Part shown: positions 26,239-34,831 of the stretch, piece by piece
Layout: each line of letters starts with the position of its first letter
Numbering within the stretch: position 1 is the stretch's first letter
Assembly: GCF_000427965.1 (NCBI RefSeq)
Contig: NZ_ATZA01000002.1
Span: 1 to 64,000, forward strand
DNA: 64,000 bases
From: Olivibacter sitiensis DSM 17696
GTDB taxonomy: Bacteria; Bacteroidota; Bacteroidia; Sphingobacteriales; Sphingobacteriaceae
Reading direction: 5' to 3'
Position numbers and translations under genes: made by a program
Notes under the pieces: generated by a model
What the model saw: only the letters and a program-made list of their open reading frames with translations
Databases searched by the model: none
Told to the model about the DNA's origin: nothing

Positions 26239-27444
26239 ATGGCTAGCGAAAATCGATTTCTTCACCTGTACTTTCAGTCCTACAGAGGGCTATCAGGTGC
26301 TACTTGGATGCTTGCACTTGTCATGTTGATTAACCGAAGTGGGGCAATGGTCCTTCCATTTTTGGGAGTATATATGACAGCACACCTCAAGTTTTCCTTA
26401 TCGGAGGCAGGCATTGTGTTGAGTTGCTTTGGCCTAGGAGCCGTGAGCGGCTCGTGGATTGGGGGATGGCTCACTGACAAATACGGCGCCTTCAAAATCC
26501 AGTCTGGCAGTTTATTCTTATCGGCACCCCTATTTCTTGTTCTTCCTTTGCTGCAAAGCCCTTTATCCTTAGCGATCGGCATGCTTGTATTGAGCTTGGT
26601 AGCCGATACATTTAGGCCTGCCAACTCCGTTTCTGTCTCACAATACGCCAAAAAGGAAAACCTTACGCGGGCCTTCTCCCTCAACAGAATGGCCATCAAT
26701 CTAGGTTTTTCCATTGGCCCAGCCCTTGGAGGACTACTGGCCGGCATCTCCTACAATTTCTTGTTTTATATCAATGGCATCACTTCCATACTGGCAGGTG
26801 TCACATTTTACTTATACTTCCGTAGCAAAAAGGCACGTAACGTCCTTAAAAAAGAACCAGAAGAACGAAGTTCCATCAAATCCCCATATAAAGATGGGCC
26901 GTTTTTACTTTTTTGCCTACTATGTTCACTATTTGCTATTTGTTTCTTTCAACTGCTCAGTACGCTTCCCCTGTTTTACAGAACGGATAAACTGATGACC
27001 GAAAAAGCCATCGGCCTTATTCTTGCCTTCAGCGGGCTTGTTGTATTCTCTTTAGAGATGCTCCTCGTACACATTGCGGAAAGAAAAATGAGCCCATCGG
27101 GAGCCATCGTGTTGGGTATCTTGTTATCTGGATGCTCCTTTTTTATGCTGACATTGCCAGGAGGCATTCCCATGCTATATGCATCCATATTTGTACTTTG
27201 CCTGGGAGAGATTCTGGCAATGCCTTTTACCTCTTCGGTGACGGCACAACGAAGCTCTACCGGCAACCACGGGGCCTATATGGGACTCAATTCATTGGCT
27301 TATTCCATTGCTCATATCATTTCGCCCACACTTGGCACCAAGATCGCATCCACTTGGAGTTTTGACGTACTTTGGTGGTCCACCACTATACTATGTTTAG
27401 TTACAGCATTTGCAATGCACAAAGTAATGAAACAAATGAAATAG
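26239..27444 (+). CDS. MFS transporter
   Basis: 401 residues with about twelve membrane segments and the cytoplasmic loop GGWLTDKYGAFK (MFS motif A, here G.L.D..G) after TM2. The central loop (SKKARNVLKKEPEERSS) divides the two halves. It resembles the YdeE/MdtH drug-efflux group, but the substrate is unknown. A perfect -7 box, TAAGTTTG (26224-26231), ends 8 nt before the ATG, so the transcript may be nearly leaderless; no good -33 box is seen. It is divergent from the toxin-antitoxin pair and convergent with trpA. Confidence 0.9.
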   Translation: MASENRFLHLYFQSYRGLSGATWMLALVMLINRSGAMVLPFLGVYMTAHLKFSLSEAGIVLSCFGLGAVSGSWIGGWLTDKYGAFKIQSGSLFLSAPLFLVLPLLQSPLSLAIGMLVLSLVADTFRPANSVSVSQYAKKENLTRAFSLNRMAINLGFSIGPALGGLLAGISYNFLFYINGITSILAGVTFYLYFRSKKARNVLKKEPEERSSIKSPYKDGPFLLFCLLCSLFAICFFQLLSTLPLFYRTDKLMTEKAIGLILAFSGLVVFSLEMLLVHIAERKMSPSGAIVLGILLSGCSFFMLTLPGGIPMLYASIFVLCLGEILAMPFTSSVTAQRSSTGNHGAYMGLNSLAYSIAHIISPTLGTKIASTWSFDVLWWSTTILCLVTAFAMHKVMKQMK

Positions 27445-27479
27445 CTCTATTAGCTAGAATTTGCTTTTCAAAAACATTT

Positions 27480-28268
27480 TCAGACCGATATGGGAAGTCC
27501 CTTGATATCGGCAATAAAAGTCGGTATGCGGTCCAGATAATCTTCCTTGTCCAGCAATTTGACAAATTCACTGCCGATAATGGCGGCGTCTGCATATTCA
27601 AGTGCCTGATCAAATTGCTCTTTGCCACGAATGCCAAATCCCATGACCAATGGATTCTTAAGCGCCAACGATTTCACTCTATTGAAATAGTTCGCCAAAG
27701 AAGTATCTACGTCAAGTTTATTGCCCGTGGTGGAAGCTGATGACACCATATAAATGAAGCCTGTAGTCAACTCATCAATTTGCCTGACTCTTTCCTCACT
27801 GGTTTGTGGAGTAATCAAAAAGATATTGGACAATCCGTATCTTGCGAAGATATCCTTGTAAAGTGACTCATATTCATATACGGGCAAATCCGGAACAATA
27901 ATACCATCCACCCCCACTTCCGCACAGGATTGGCAAAAATGTTCTACACCATATTGAAGCAAAGGATTCACATAGCCCATGAGCAATACCGGAATATCTG
28001 TATATTGACGTAAGTCCTTCAGCTGCTCGAATAACAGCTTCACTGTCATGCCATTTTTTAATGCCTGCTCAGAACTATGCTGTATAGTGGGACCATCCGC
28101 CACTGGATCCGAATATGGAAAGCCTATCTCCAAAAAATCAGCTCCAGAAGCCGCCAGTTGCCTGGCGATTTCCAATGTATCGTTCAGCTTGGGATAGCCC
28201 GCCGTATAATATATAGATAATAGTTTTGAGCCTTCTTTTTCCTTAAACAATTTCTTTATCCTACTCAT
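27480..28268 (-). CDS. trpA: tryptophan synthase alpha chain
   Basis: 262 residues, close to the family's usual length. It cleaves indole-glycerol phosphate to indole and glyceraldehyde 3-phosphate in the alpha2-beta2 complex. The catalytic residues are visible: Glu47 in FLEIGFPYSDP and Asp58 in VADGPTIQ. GVDGIIVPDLP and the phosphate-binding GFGIRG further support it. It is the last gene of the operon, 11 bp after trpB. Confidence 0.98.
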   Translation of the reverse strand: MSRIKKLFKEKEGSKLLSIYYTAGYPKLNDTLEIARQLAASGADFLEIGFPYSDPVADGPTIQHSSEQALKNGMTVKLLFEQLKDLRQYTDIPVLLMGYVNPLLQYGVEHFCQSCAEVGVDGIIVPDLPVYEYESLYKDIFARYGLSNIFLITPQTSEERVRQIDELTTGFIYMVSSASTTGNKLDVDTSLANYFNRVKSLALKNPLVMGFGIRGKEQFDQALEYADAAIIGSEFVKLLDKEDYLDRIPTFIADIKGLPISV

Positions 28269-28279
28269 CTTTCAATGAT

Positions 28280-29467
28280 TTAAAAACCGAAATACTTCAT
28301 ATAGTTGTCCAGATCCTTATCCCCCCTACCAGATAGGCAAACCACCACCTGTTCATTGCCCCGAAAAGTCATTTTTTCGAGTTGCGCCAATGCGTGAGCA
28401 CTCTCTATAGCTGGTATAATACCCTCCAATCGCGTGAGTAACAAGCCCGCCTGCATGGCTTCCTCGTCGGTAATGCTCACGTACTCCGCCCTACCTATTT
28501 TATGCAAAAACGCATGTTGAGGACCTATGCCTGGATAGTCCAAGCCAGCAGAAATGGAATACGGTTCTACCACTTGACCATCGTCCGTTTGCATCAATAT
28601 AGTCCTGCTTCCGTGCAACACTCCCTCTTTACCTAGCACGGACGTGGCAGCAGATTCTCCAGAATCCACTCCTTTTCCTGCTGCTTCCGCCGCTATGAGC
28701 CTAACCCCTTCTTCGTTGAGATAGTGATAAAACATCCCCATCGCATTGCTTCCACCCCCTACGCACGCAATCACAATATCCGGATTTTCACTGCCTGTTT
28801 GCTCCAAAAGCTGCTTTTTGGTTTCGGCCGAAATAATGGACTGAAATCGAGCTACCATATCTGGATATGGATGTGGGCCCACTACAGAACCAATGATATA
28901 ATGGGTATCTACCGGATTGCTTATCCAGTCGCGCATGGCCTCATTGGTGGCGTCCTTCAGGGTCTTGCTTCCCGACACAGCCGGTCGCACTTCCGCCCCC
29001 ATCATTTTCATACGTGCCACATTGGGTGCCTGCCGGGCCATATCTATCTCGCCCATATAGACTACGCATTCGAGCCCCATTAACGCACATACAGTAGCCG
29101 TGGCTACGCCGTGCTGCCCAGCACCTGTTTCAGCTATGATGCGGTTTTTCCCCAGCCGCTTGGCCAGCAGAATTTGCCCTATGGTATTGTTAATCTTGTG
29201 CGCACCTGTATGGTTCAAGTCTTCTCGTTTCAAGAATATCTTTGCTCCATAGCGCTCCGATAAGCGCTTGGCAAGATATAACGGAGATGGCCTGCCCACA
29301 TAATCCTTCATCAGTTGGTCAAACTCCGCCTTGAAAGAGGGCTCTTCCATAATCTCCAGATAGCGTTTGCGCAATTCTTCTATATTGGGATACATCATCT
29401 CGGGGATATACGCTCCTCCGAAATCACCATAATAGCCCTTTTCATTCACCTGGTAATCCATCCTCAT
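28280..29467 (-). CDS. trpB: tryptophan synthase beta chain
   Basis: 395 residues. This PLP enzyme joins indole and serine to make tryptophan. The PLP lysine is Lys91 in [10 protein letters not shown]; the phosphate loop GGGSNAMG and the late SGRGDKD are also present. It is the TrpB1 type that pairs with TrpA. Met1 and Met3 are both possible starts. It lies 5 bp after trpF. Confidence 0.98.
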   Translation of the reverse strand: MRMDYQVNEKGYYGDFGGAYIPEMMYPNIEELRKRYLEIMEEPSFKAEFDQLMKDYVGRPSPLYLAKRLSERYGAKIFLKREDLNHTGAHKINNTIGQILLAKRLGKNRIIAETGAGQHGVATATVCALMGLECVVYMGEIDMARQAPNVARMKMMGAEVRPAVSGSKTLKDATNEAMRDWISNPVDTHYIIGSVVGPHPYPDMVARFQSIISAETKKQLLEQTGSENPDIVIACVGGGSNAMGMFYHYLNEEGVRLIAAEAAGKGVDSGESAATSVLGKEGVLHGSRTILMQTDDGQVVEPYSISAGLDYPGIGPQHAFLHKIGRAEYVSITDEEAMQAGLLLTRLEGIIPAIESAHALAQLEKMTFRGNEQVVVCLSGRGDKDLDNYMKYFGF

Positions 29468-29472
29468 TCACT

Positions 29473-30129
29473 TTATTCGTTAATCTCTCTAGCTGTAATA
29501 TTTTGCTCTAAAAGTGCCCCAGCCTTTCGCAATAGTTCAACATCTTTCAGGCCTGGCCTTATCTCAAAACGCGAATTCACATCTATGGCATAAAGCCTCT
29601 TATCATTTACCTTGGATAGTAGGTCTTTTAAGTTGTCTAATGCTATGCCACCACTCAAGAAATAAGGAATTCCAAAGGGATATTCCTTCAACAAGCTCCA
29701 ATCGAATACCTGGCCAGAGCCACCATATGCAATGTGCTTTGTGTCAAAAAGGAAATAATCTACATCGCCTATGTACTGCTCCAGAATAGACCAATCAAAA
29801 CCCTCAGAAATACCAAAGGCTTTAATGACCTTGACGCCATGTTGCCTCAATGCCTTGCACAGGTCTGGCCTTTCGTTGCCATGCAACTGCACGACATTTA
29901 GACCATAATTTTCTATCGCTTGATAGATAATCTCCTCTTCGGCATTGACAAAAACGCCCACCTTATTGGCCGTTGTAATGGACGATGCAAAATCCGCCGA
30001 CAAATCGCCTACGTATCTCGGCGAACGGCCATAAAAGATAAATCCAATATAGTCTGGCCGTAGCCCTAGTACATGTCCGATATTCTCGGCATCCTTCAGC
30101 CCACAAATCTTCCACTTCAACGTGTTCAT
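29473..30129 (-). CDS. trpF: phosphoribosylanthranilate isomerase
   Basis: 218 residues from ATG at 30129; its ATGA overlaps the trpD stop, so I prefer it to the TTG at 30135. This TIM-barrel enzyme isomerises phosphoribosylanthranilate. The general-base Cys is in KWKICGLKD at the N-terminus, and the acid Asp is in YAIDVNSRFE. VVQLHGNE and FLSGGIALDN are typical. The indole-glycerol-phosphate synthase gene (trpC), which usually precedes it, is missing. Confidence 0.97.
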   Translation of the reverse strand: MNTLKWKICGLKDAENIGHVLGLRPDYIGFIFYGRSPRYVGDLSADFASSITTANKVGVFVNAEEEIIYQAIENYGLNVVQLHGNERPDLCKALRQHGVKVIKAFGISEGFDWSILEQYIGDVDYFLFDTKHIAYGGSGQVFDWSLLKEYPFGIPYFLSGGIALDNLKDLLSKVNDKRLYAIDVNSRFEIRPGLKDVELLRKAGALLEQNITAREINE

Positions 30130-31133
30130 GAGCAACTAACCTTTTGCTTGCTCAGCAAAGCGTTGAAACTACTAAATGCCTTGCCGGAGAGGAGTGATTC
30201 CTCAGCTTCATAATAACAATCGGCAAGGCTTTTTTCTTGATGAATCGTCTGGATTGCTATCGCCGCATTGATTAGCACCACATTTTGCTGTGCACTGCTT
30301 CCATCTCCTTTGATGATCTTGAGAAAAATAGCGGCGGCTTCTTCAACCGTGTTTCCACCTTCAATTTCTGTGGCAGAGACGGCATCAAATCCCAATCTAT
30401 CCAAGGTAAGGTAATCCTCGCCCTTATTATTTATTATCTTCACGTCGCCCGTTAAGGAAATCTCATCATAACCATCCATCGAATAGAGAATGGTATATCG
30501 CTTATCTGTCTTCTGGTAAAGGTAAGCGTACAAACGGGCTAGTTCCAAACTGAAAACGCCTACTGACTGATACGTTGGCAGCGCGGGATTGACCAAAGGA
30601 CCAAGCATATTGAAAAAAGTTTTCACACCGAGCTCCTTGCGCACAGGAGCTACCGTTTTCATCGCTGGATGGAACAAGGGCGCATGCAGGAAGCAAATAT
30701 TCGCTTCATCCAGCCCACGACGAATTTCACCTTCATCATTGGTAAATTGATACCCTAGATATTCCATCACATTGGATGACCCGCAGCCCGAGGAAACGCC
30801 ATAATTGCCATGCTTGGCCACATGATAACCGGCACCGGCCACCACAAAAGATGCCAAGGTGGAAATATTGAACGTATTTTTGCCATCTCCACCCGTACCG
30901 CATAGATCGATGAGTTCGTAGCCCTGTACATCCACTGGCCTACGCAAATCCAGCATGGCGTCGCGAAAGCCGGCCAGCTCCTCCACCCTGATACTACGCA
31001 TGCAATAGGCCGTCATAAACGCTGCCATTTGCGACACGTTGTATTTGCCCGAAGCGATATTGGTCAGAATGGCATAGGCTTCATCCCGACTAAAAGTTTT
31101 GTGCTCAAACAGATGCGACAGTATTTTCTTCAT
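30126..31133 (-). CDS. trpD: anthranilate phosphoribosyltransferase
   Basis: 335 residues, the usual length. It transfers phosphoribose to anthranilate. PRPP-binding DLCGTGGDGKNTFNIST and the HGNYGVSSGCGSSNVME region are clear, as is FFNMLGPLVNPA. It is the first structural gene of the operon, about 110 bp downstream of the Trp-codon leader peptide and directly behind the attenuator hairpin. It overlaps trpF by 4 bp. No trpE or trpG precedes it. Confidence 0.97.
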   Translation of the reverse strand: MKKILSHLFEHKTFSRDEAYAILTNIASGKYNVSQMAAFMTAYCMRSIRVEELAGFRDAMLDLRRPVDVQGYELIDLCGTGGDGKNTFNISTLASFVVAGAGYHVAKHGNYGVSSGCGSSNVMEYLGYQFTNDEGEIRRGLDEANICFLHAPLFHPAMKTVAPVRKELGVKTFFNMLGPLVNPALPTYQSVGVFSLELARLYAYLYQKTDKRYTILYSMDGYDEISLTGDVKIINNKGEDYLTLDRLGFDAVSATEIEGGNTVEEAAAIFLKIIKGDGSSAQQNVVLINAAIAIQTIHQEKSLADCYYEAEESLLSGKAFSSFNALLSKQKVSCS

Positions 31134-31165
31134 AGTGTGTTTTTTATGCTAAATCTCCAATTGTG

Positions 31166-31210
31166 ATATAACAAAAAAGGCTTGCGCATATGGCAAGCCT
31201 TTTGTTATAT
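31166..31210 (-). terminator. trp attenuator (terminator with competing antiterminator)
   Basis: In the minus-strand transcript AAGGCTTGC (31201-31193) pairs with GCAAGCCTT (31185-31177), extended outward by A/T pairs and followed by a T-run: an intrinsic terminator before trpD. The 8-mer TTGCCATA (31196-31189), part of its 5' arm and loop, can instead pair perfectly with TATGGCAA (31242-31235), forming an antiterminator. TATGGCAA itself overlaps a pause hairpin, CATAAAG-GTTGA-CTTTATG (31257-31239), that begins right after the leader's Trp codons. The three structures exclude one another as in classical attenuation. Confidence 0.92.
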
Positions 31211-31245
31211 TACATACTACACACAACAACGGTATTGCCATAAAG

Positions 31246-31293
31246 TCAACCTTTATGCCACCACCAAAAGCTATATGCAGATATATCGTTCAT
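31246..31293 (-). CDS. trpL: trp operon leader peptide, 15 aa with WWW
   Basis: A short frame, ATG to TGA, encoding MNDISAYSFWWWHKG. Three consecutive TGG codons (31266-31258) make it a tryptophan sensor: when charged tRNA-Trp is scarce, a ribosome stalls there and masks the pause hairpin's first arm, freeing the antiterminator. When Trp is plentiful, the ribosome reaches the stop, which lies in the pause-hairpin loop, and the terminator forms. No clear Shine-Dalgarno sequence precedes it, as is usual in this phylum. The peptide itself probably has no further job. Confidence 0.93.
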   Translation of the reverse strand: MNDISAYSFWWWHKG

Positions 31294-31303
31294 AGTTACG
31301 AGG

Positions 31304-31334
31304 CAAATATGTAAAAAGAAGCTGAAACTTGCAA
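31304..31334 (-). promoter_or_regulatory. possible trp operon promoter
   Basis: Upstream of the leader peptide the minus strand shows TTG (31334-31332), 18 bp, then TACATATTTG (31313-31304), which resembles the -33/-7 arrangement of Bacteroidota but with two extra bases in the -7 box. It sits 10 bp before the leader ATG. This is a plausible promoter and no more than that. Confidence 0.35.
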
Positions 31335-31398
31335 CTACAACGGCAGAAAAAACAAATGACAGTCAAAGCTGTTCTTTCGCATAGTTTAATATAGTTAT

Positions 31399-32610
31399 AT
31401 GGATCTTCACTCTGGCCTACCCTACTGGATAATAAAAAATCCACTTTACAATTATTTCAATCCGCTGAATATATCTATTAAGACAGATGTGCTCATTATA
31501 GGTTCGGGCATTACCGGAGCTCTCGTCGCCCACGAATTGTGCAGTGCTGGAATAGCGTGCACTGTAGTAGACAAACGCAGTATTGCCACGGGCAGCAGTG
31601 CTGCAAGCACATCGCAGCTACAGTATGAAATAGATGTGCCACTATGCCAAATGGCCGATCAGCTCGGCACAGACAGGGCTGTGCCCGCCTACTTGGCAAG
31701 CCTTCAATCCATATCAGATTTAGAAACACTATTTAAAACCACAGGGGTAAACGCCTATTTTGAGCGCGTACCGAGCTTATACTTAGCAAGCAATAAACAG
31801 GGACTTAAACTTATCGAAAGAGAATATGAAATAAGAACGGAATACAAATTGCCAGTAAGTTATTTTGACAAGAAGCATTTAAAGAATCAATTCAATATCT
31901 CAGCACCTGGAGCTTTATATAACAATAGGTCTGCTCAGATGGATTGCTATGCGGCAGCAATCGGATTATTAAAACACCATATGGAAGCTAACAATCTGCA
32001 ACTGTTCTCTCATACGGAAATTGTTTCTTGGGAAGAGCGCCCCAGAAGCTATCTCTTCAAGGCATCGAACGGGAAAACAATCAGCTGCAAGTATGTCGTC
32101 ATTGCAGCGGGTTTTGAGGCAGGAAAATTCCTGCCAAAAGATGTCATGGACCTGCAGTCAACTTATGCCCTCGTTTCCCAACCTATTCAACCTAATCAAT
32201 TTTGGAAAGAACGCTGCCTCATCTGGGAAACCAGGGAACCCTATTTCTATATCAGAAGCACACAGGACAACCGCATCATTATTGGTGGAGGCGACGAGGA
32301 CTTCAAAGACCCTGTACGGAGAGACAAGCTCTTGAGAAGAAAAATAGCCTCCCTCGAAAAGCAGTTTCACAAGCTGTTCCCAGAAATACCCTTTGTCACA
32401 GACATGGCCTGGTGCGGCACCTTCAGTTCCACCAAAGATGGCCTCCCCTACATAGGCACCTGGCCAGGTAAGGAGCGTATGTTCTTTGCCCTAGGGTACG
32501 GAGGCAATGGCATCACCTTTAGCATGATTGCTGCCCAGATGATAAGGAATAGACTGACAGGTCAAAAAGATGCTAGGGAAGATATCTTCGGATTTGAACG
32601 TGCCAAATAG
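31399..32610 (+). CDS. FAD-dependent oxidoreductase (DAO/glycine-oxidase-like)
   Basis: 403 residues. The FAD-binding Rossmann motif is near residue 35 (DVLIIGSGITGALVAHEL), followed by VVDKRSIATGSSAASTSQLQYE, and a second FAD strand YVVIAAGFEAG. The C-terminus has GTFSSTKDGLPYIGTWPG and ALGYGGNGITFSMIAAQ, typical of DadA/glycine-oxidase-like enzymes. The amine substrate is unknown. It is divergent from the trp operon, with no evident functional link. Confidence 0.88.
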   Translation: MDLHSGLPYWIIKNPLYNYFNPLNISIKTDVLIIGSGITGALVAHELCSAGIACTVVDKRSIATGSSAASTSQLQYEIDVPLCQMADQLGTDRAVPAYLASLQSISDLETLFKTTGVNAYFERVPSLYLASNKQGLKLIEREYEIRTEYKLPVSYFDKKHLKNQFNISAPGALYNNRSAQMDCYAAAIGLLKHHMEANNLQLFSHTEIVSWEERPRSYLFKASNGKTISCKYVVIAAGFEAGKFLPKDVMDLQSTYALVSQPIQPNQFWKERCLIWETREPYFYIRSTQDNRIIIGGGDEDFKDPVRRDKLLRRKIASLEKQFHKLFPEIPFVTDMAWCGTFSSTKDGLPYIGTWPGKERMFFALGYGGNGITFSMIAAQMIRNRLTGQKDAREDIFGFERAK

Positions 32611-32614
32611 TTTT

Positions 32615-33235
32615 TCAATCCTTTCGCTTTTTATAGGCACCTGTATATTTTTGTTCGCCCGCTAGAATAGCAATGGATAAAGAATTTTCCTTGGGAGGTA
32701 TGGGACAGTTATAGCCCGAACTGTAGGCACAATATGGGTTGTAGGCTTTATTGAAATCGACAATTAACTTTCCATCGACAATATCTCCAAGCTTAAAGTC
32801 CAAATAACGTCCGCCGCCATAAGTTTCCTTGTCATTGGTGACGTCTGTAAATGGCAGAAAGAGATAATCGGCATACAAAGGATTGGAAGCAAGATCTACG
32901 CTCTTATAAAGGTACAGGCTCATTTCTTCACCGTTCAATTGAAAATCACGACGCGCATAGCGCAGGTAATTCTTTTCGACTCCGCTATAAGTTGGGATAA
33001 CGATGGGCTCATCACCAGCTACCAAGCTTACCTTTGCCACAACTGCATATTGGCTATCAGGTTCAAAAAAATGTAATTGTTGCACATCAGCCGAGTCCAA
33101 AGGAGCGCGCTTATCCTGCAAGAATTCTTTTTTATAGGCATCTCTATGTAGAAGTGTCCTTTCGGCGAAATCTTGTCCGTGCAAATAATTCCCACTCATT
33201 ACCAAACCTATCAAGATAAAAAATAGCTTACTCAT
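32615..33235 (-). CDS. DUF1684 secreted protein
   Basis: 206 residues with a signal peptide (LIGLVMSGNYLHGQ). The DUF1684 signature is strong: GGGRYLDFKLGD, then VDFNKAYNPYCAYSSGYNCPIPP and ENSLSIAILAGEQKY, with two or three conserved Cys. The function of the family is not known to me. It converges on the FAD oxidoreductase gene, 4 bp apart, without a visible terminator between. Confidence 0.9.
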   Translation of the reverse strand: MSKLFFILIGLVMSGNYLHGQDFAERTLLHRDAYKKEFLQDKRAPLDSADVQQLHFFEPDSQYAVVAKVSLVAGDEPIVIPTYSGVEKNYLRYARRDFQLNGEEMSLYLYKSVDLASNPLYADYLFLPFTDVTNDKETYGGGRYLDFKLGDIVDGKLIVDFNKAYNPYCAYSSGYNCPIPPKENSLSIAILAGEQKYTGAYKKRKD

Positions 33236-33391
33236 ATGCTGTTTGTTTCAAAATCAAATTTCGTTCTTAGAAGAGCAAAAATAGAAAATCAAAACATTTA
33301 TTTTTCTAAAACCAAAATACAATCAAGATGGTTATAGTCTCAACAATAGATAATATCAAAGCTTAGCCCATATCATAATCAACATTCGAAC

Positions 33392-34831
33392 ATGCGAAAA
33401 CTATACATTGTTGGTTTTATATACATTTCTTTTACCTCACAGCTATCGGCACAGGAGCTGGATCTCAATGCATGCTATAAGATTGCTCGGGAAAACAACC
33501 TATCTTTAAAGCAAGCCACATCTGCGCAAAAGGCCAGCATCTACAATCTGCAAGCAGAAAAAAACAGTTTCCTGCCCAAGGTAGACCTGCTGTCCAGCTA
33601 CACATACATGAGCAGGCCGCTCACCATCAACCTACAAGAAGCAAGAGACGGTATCGTAGCGGGATCTTCCCAGCAGAGTGTAGAAGCCGCCAATGCTGTA
33701 TATAGAGAAATAACAGGCAGTGATTTGTCTCCAGGCGTCCAACAGGGCATTTATAATACGGCAGCTAATGTTATCAACACTTTATATCCCAATTATAATC
33801 CACAACTAGCTCAACAAAGTTATTTTTTGGCTGGGATAGGCGTGCGGCAACCAATTTATCTGGGCAATAAATTAAATGCCGCGCGCAACTTGGCTGAATC
33901 GACAGCTTCTACTGCAACTATCAATGTAGATGTAGTACAAAAGGAGATCGATTTTCTTATCACGGTACAATATCTGCGACTGATGTACCTCAACACCCTC
34001 ATAGAAAAGCAGGAGAACATCCTATCGGCCATGCAAAACAACAAGCGATATACCGATGAAATGGTTAAGAACGACATCCTACCTCCCTACCAACGCAATT
34101 GGGTGAACGTAGCCCTTAGTCAGGCAAAAACCAACCTCAGCAGCCTTCACCTCGAAAAGCAGAATGCCATTCCTGAACTCAACAAACTATTGGGCCTGGC
34201 CCTGGACAATGACACCAAGGTGAGTGACACCCTCAGGTATGCAACTATTGGTACCTCAAGCCCAAACAATGAATTTTGGCTTCAGAATCCAGTATTCCAA
34301 CTGGCCAACAGCAAAACAGCATTTGCCAAGACATCGGAGAAAATCAGCAAATCATTCTCCTTACCCAATCTTTTTGCCATAGGCAACTACAACCTCTATC
34401 AAAGGGATCTGCCCGTCACCATTCCCGATTGGTTTGTGGGTTTAGAGTTGCAATGGACGCTGTTCAATGGTCAGACACGCAAGCGTACACAGGCGGCAAG
34501 GCAACTTATAGAAGAGGCTGAACTGGCGCAGCAGAACACCAGTCAAACCCTACAGGTAAGTCTCTTGGTTGCCAACAACAAGATGAAATCGCTGGAAAAC
34601 GAGGTAGCAACGCTAGACAGTGCACGCAAAGAGGCTTACAACACGACAGGCATGGTACAAAAGCGCATGCAAAATCAGCTCTCATCGCCCAAAGATCTAA
34701 ACGAAACCTTATTGGTACAAAACGAAATCGAAAAAGCATACTATACGGCCGTATTTGGATATTATCTTAGTCTGGCCGAGTATTACAATATATTAGGAGA
34801 CCCGAAACAAATAAGTGCATATATTCCATGA
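33392..34831 (+). CDS. TolC-family outer-membrane efflux protein
   Basis: 479 residues with a signal peptide (FIYISFTSQLSAQ) and two related long-helix halves typical of TolC: LDLNACYKIARENNLSLKQATSAQKAS near the start, a first half ending around the NVDVVQKEIDFLITVQYLRLMY helix, and a second with QWTLFNGQTRKRTQAARQLIEEAE. It forms the trans-outer-membrane channel of an exporter. It is the first of four overlapping genes; its TGA overlaps the ATG of the HlyD-type gene. Confidence 0.93.
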   Translation: MRKLYIVGFIYISFTSQLSAQELDLNACYKIARENNLSLKQATSAQKASIYNLQAEKNSFLPKVDLLSSYTYMSRPLTINLQEARDGIVAGSSQQSVEAANAVYREITGSDLSPGVQQGIYNTAANVINTLYPNYNPQLAQQSYFLAGIGVRQPIYLGNKLNAARNLAESTASTATINVDVVQKEIDFLITVQYLRLMYLNTLIEKQENILSAMQNNKRYTDEMVKNDILPPYQRNWVNVALSQAKTNLSSLHLEKQNAIPELNKLLGLALDNDTKVSDTLRYATIGTSSPNNEFWLQNPVFQLANSKTAFAKTSEKISKSFSLPNLFAIGNYNLYQRDLPVTIPDWFVGLELQWTLFNGQTRKRTQAARQLIEEAELAQQNTSQTLQVSLLVANNKMKSLENEVATLDSARKEAYNTTGMVQKRMQNQLSSPKDLNETLLVQNEIEKAYYTAVFGYYLSLAEYYNILGDPKQISAYIP

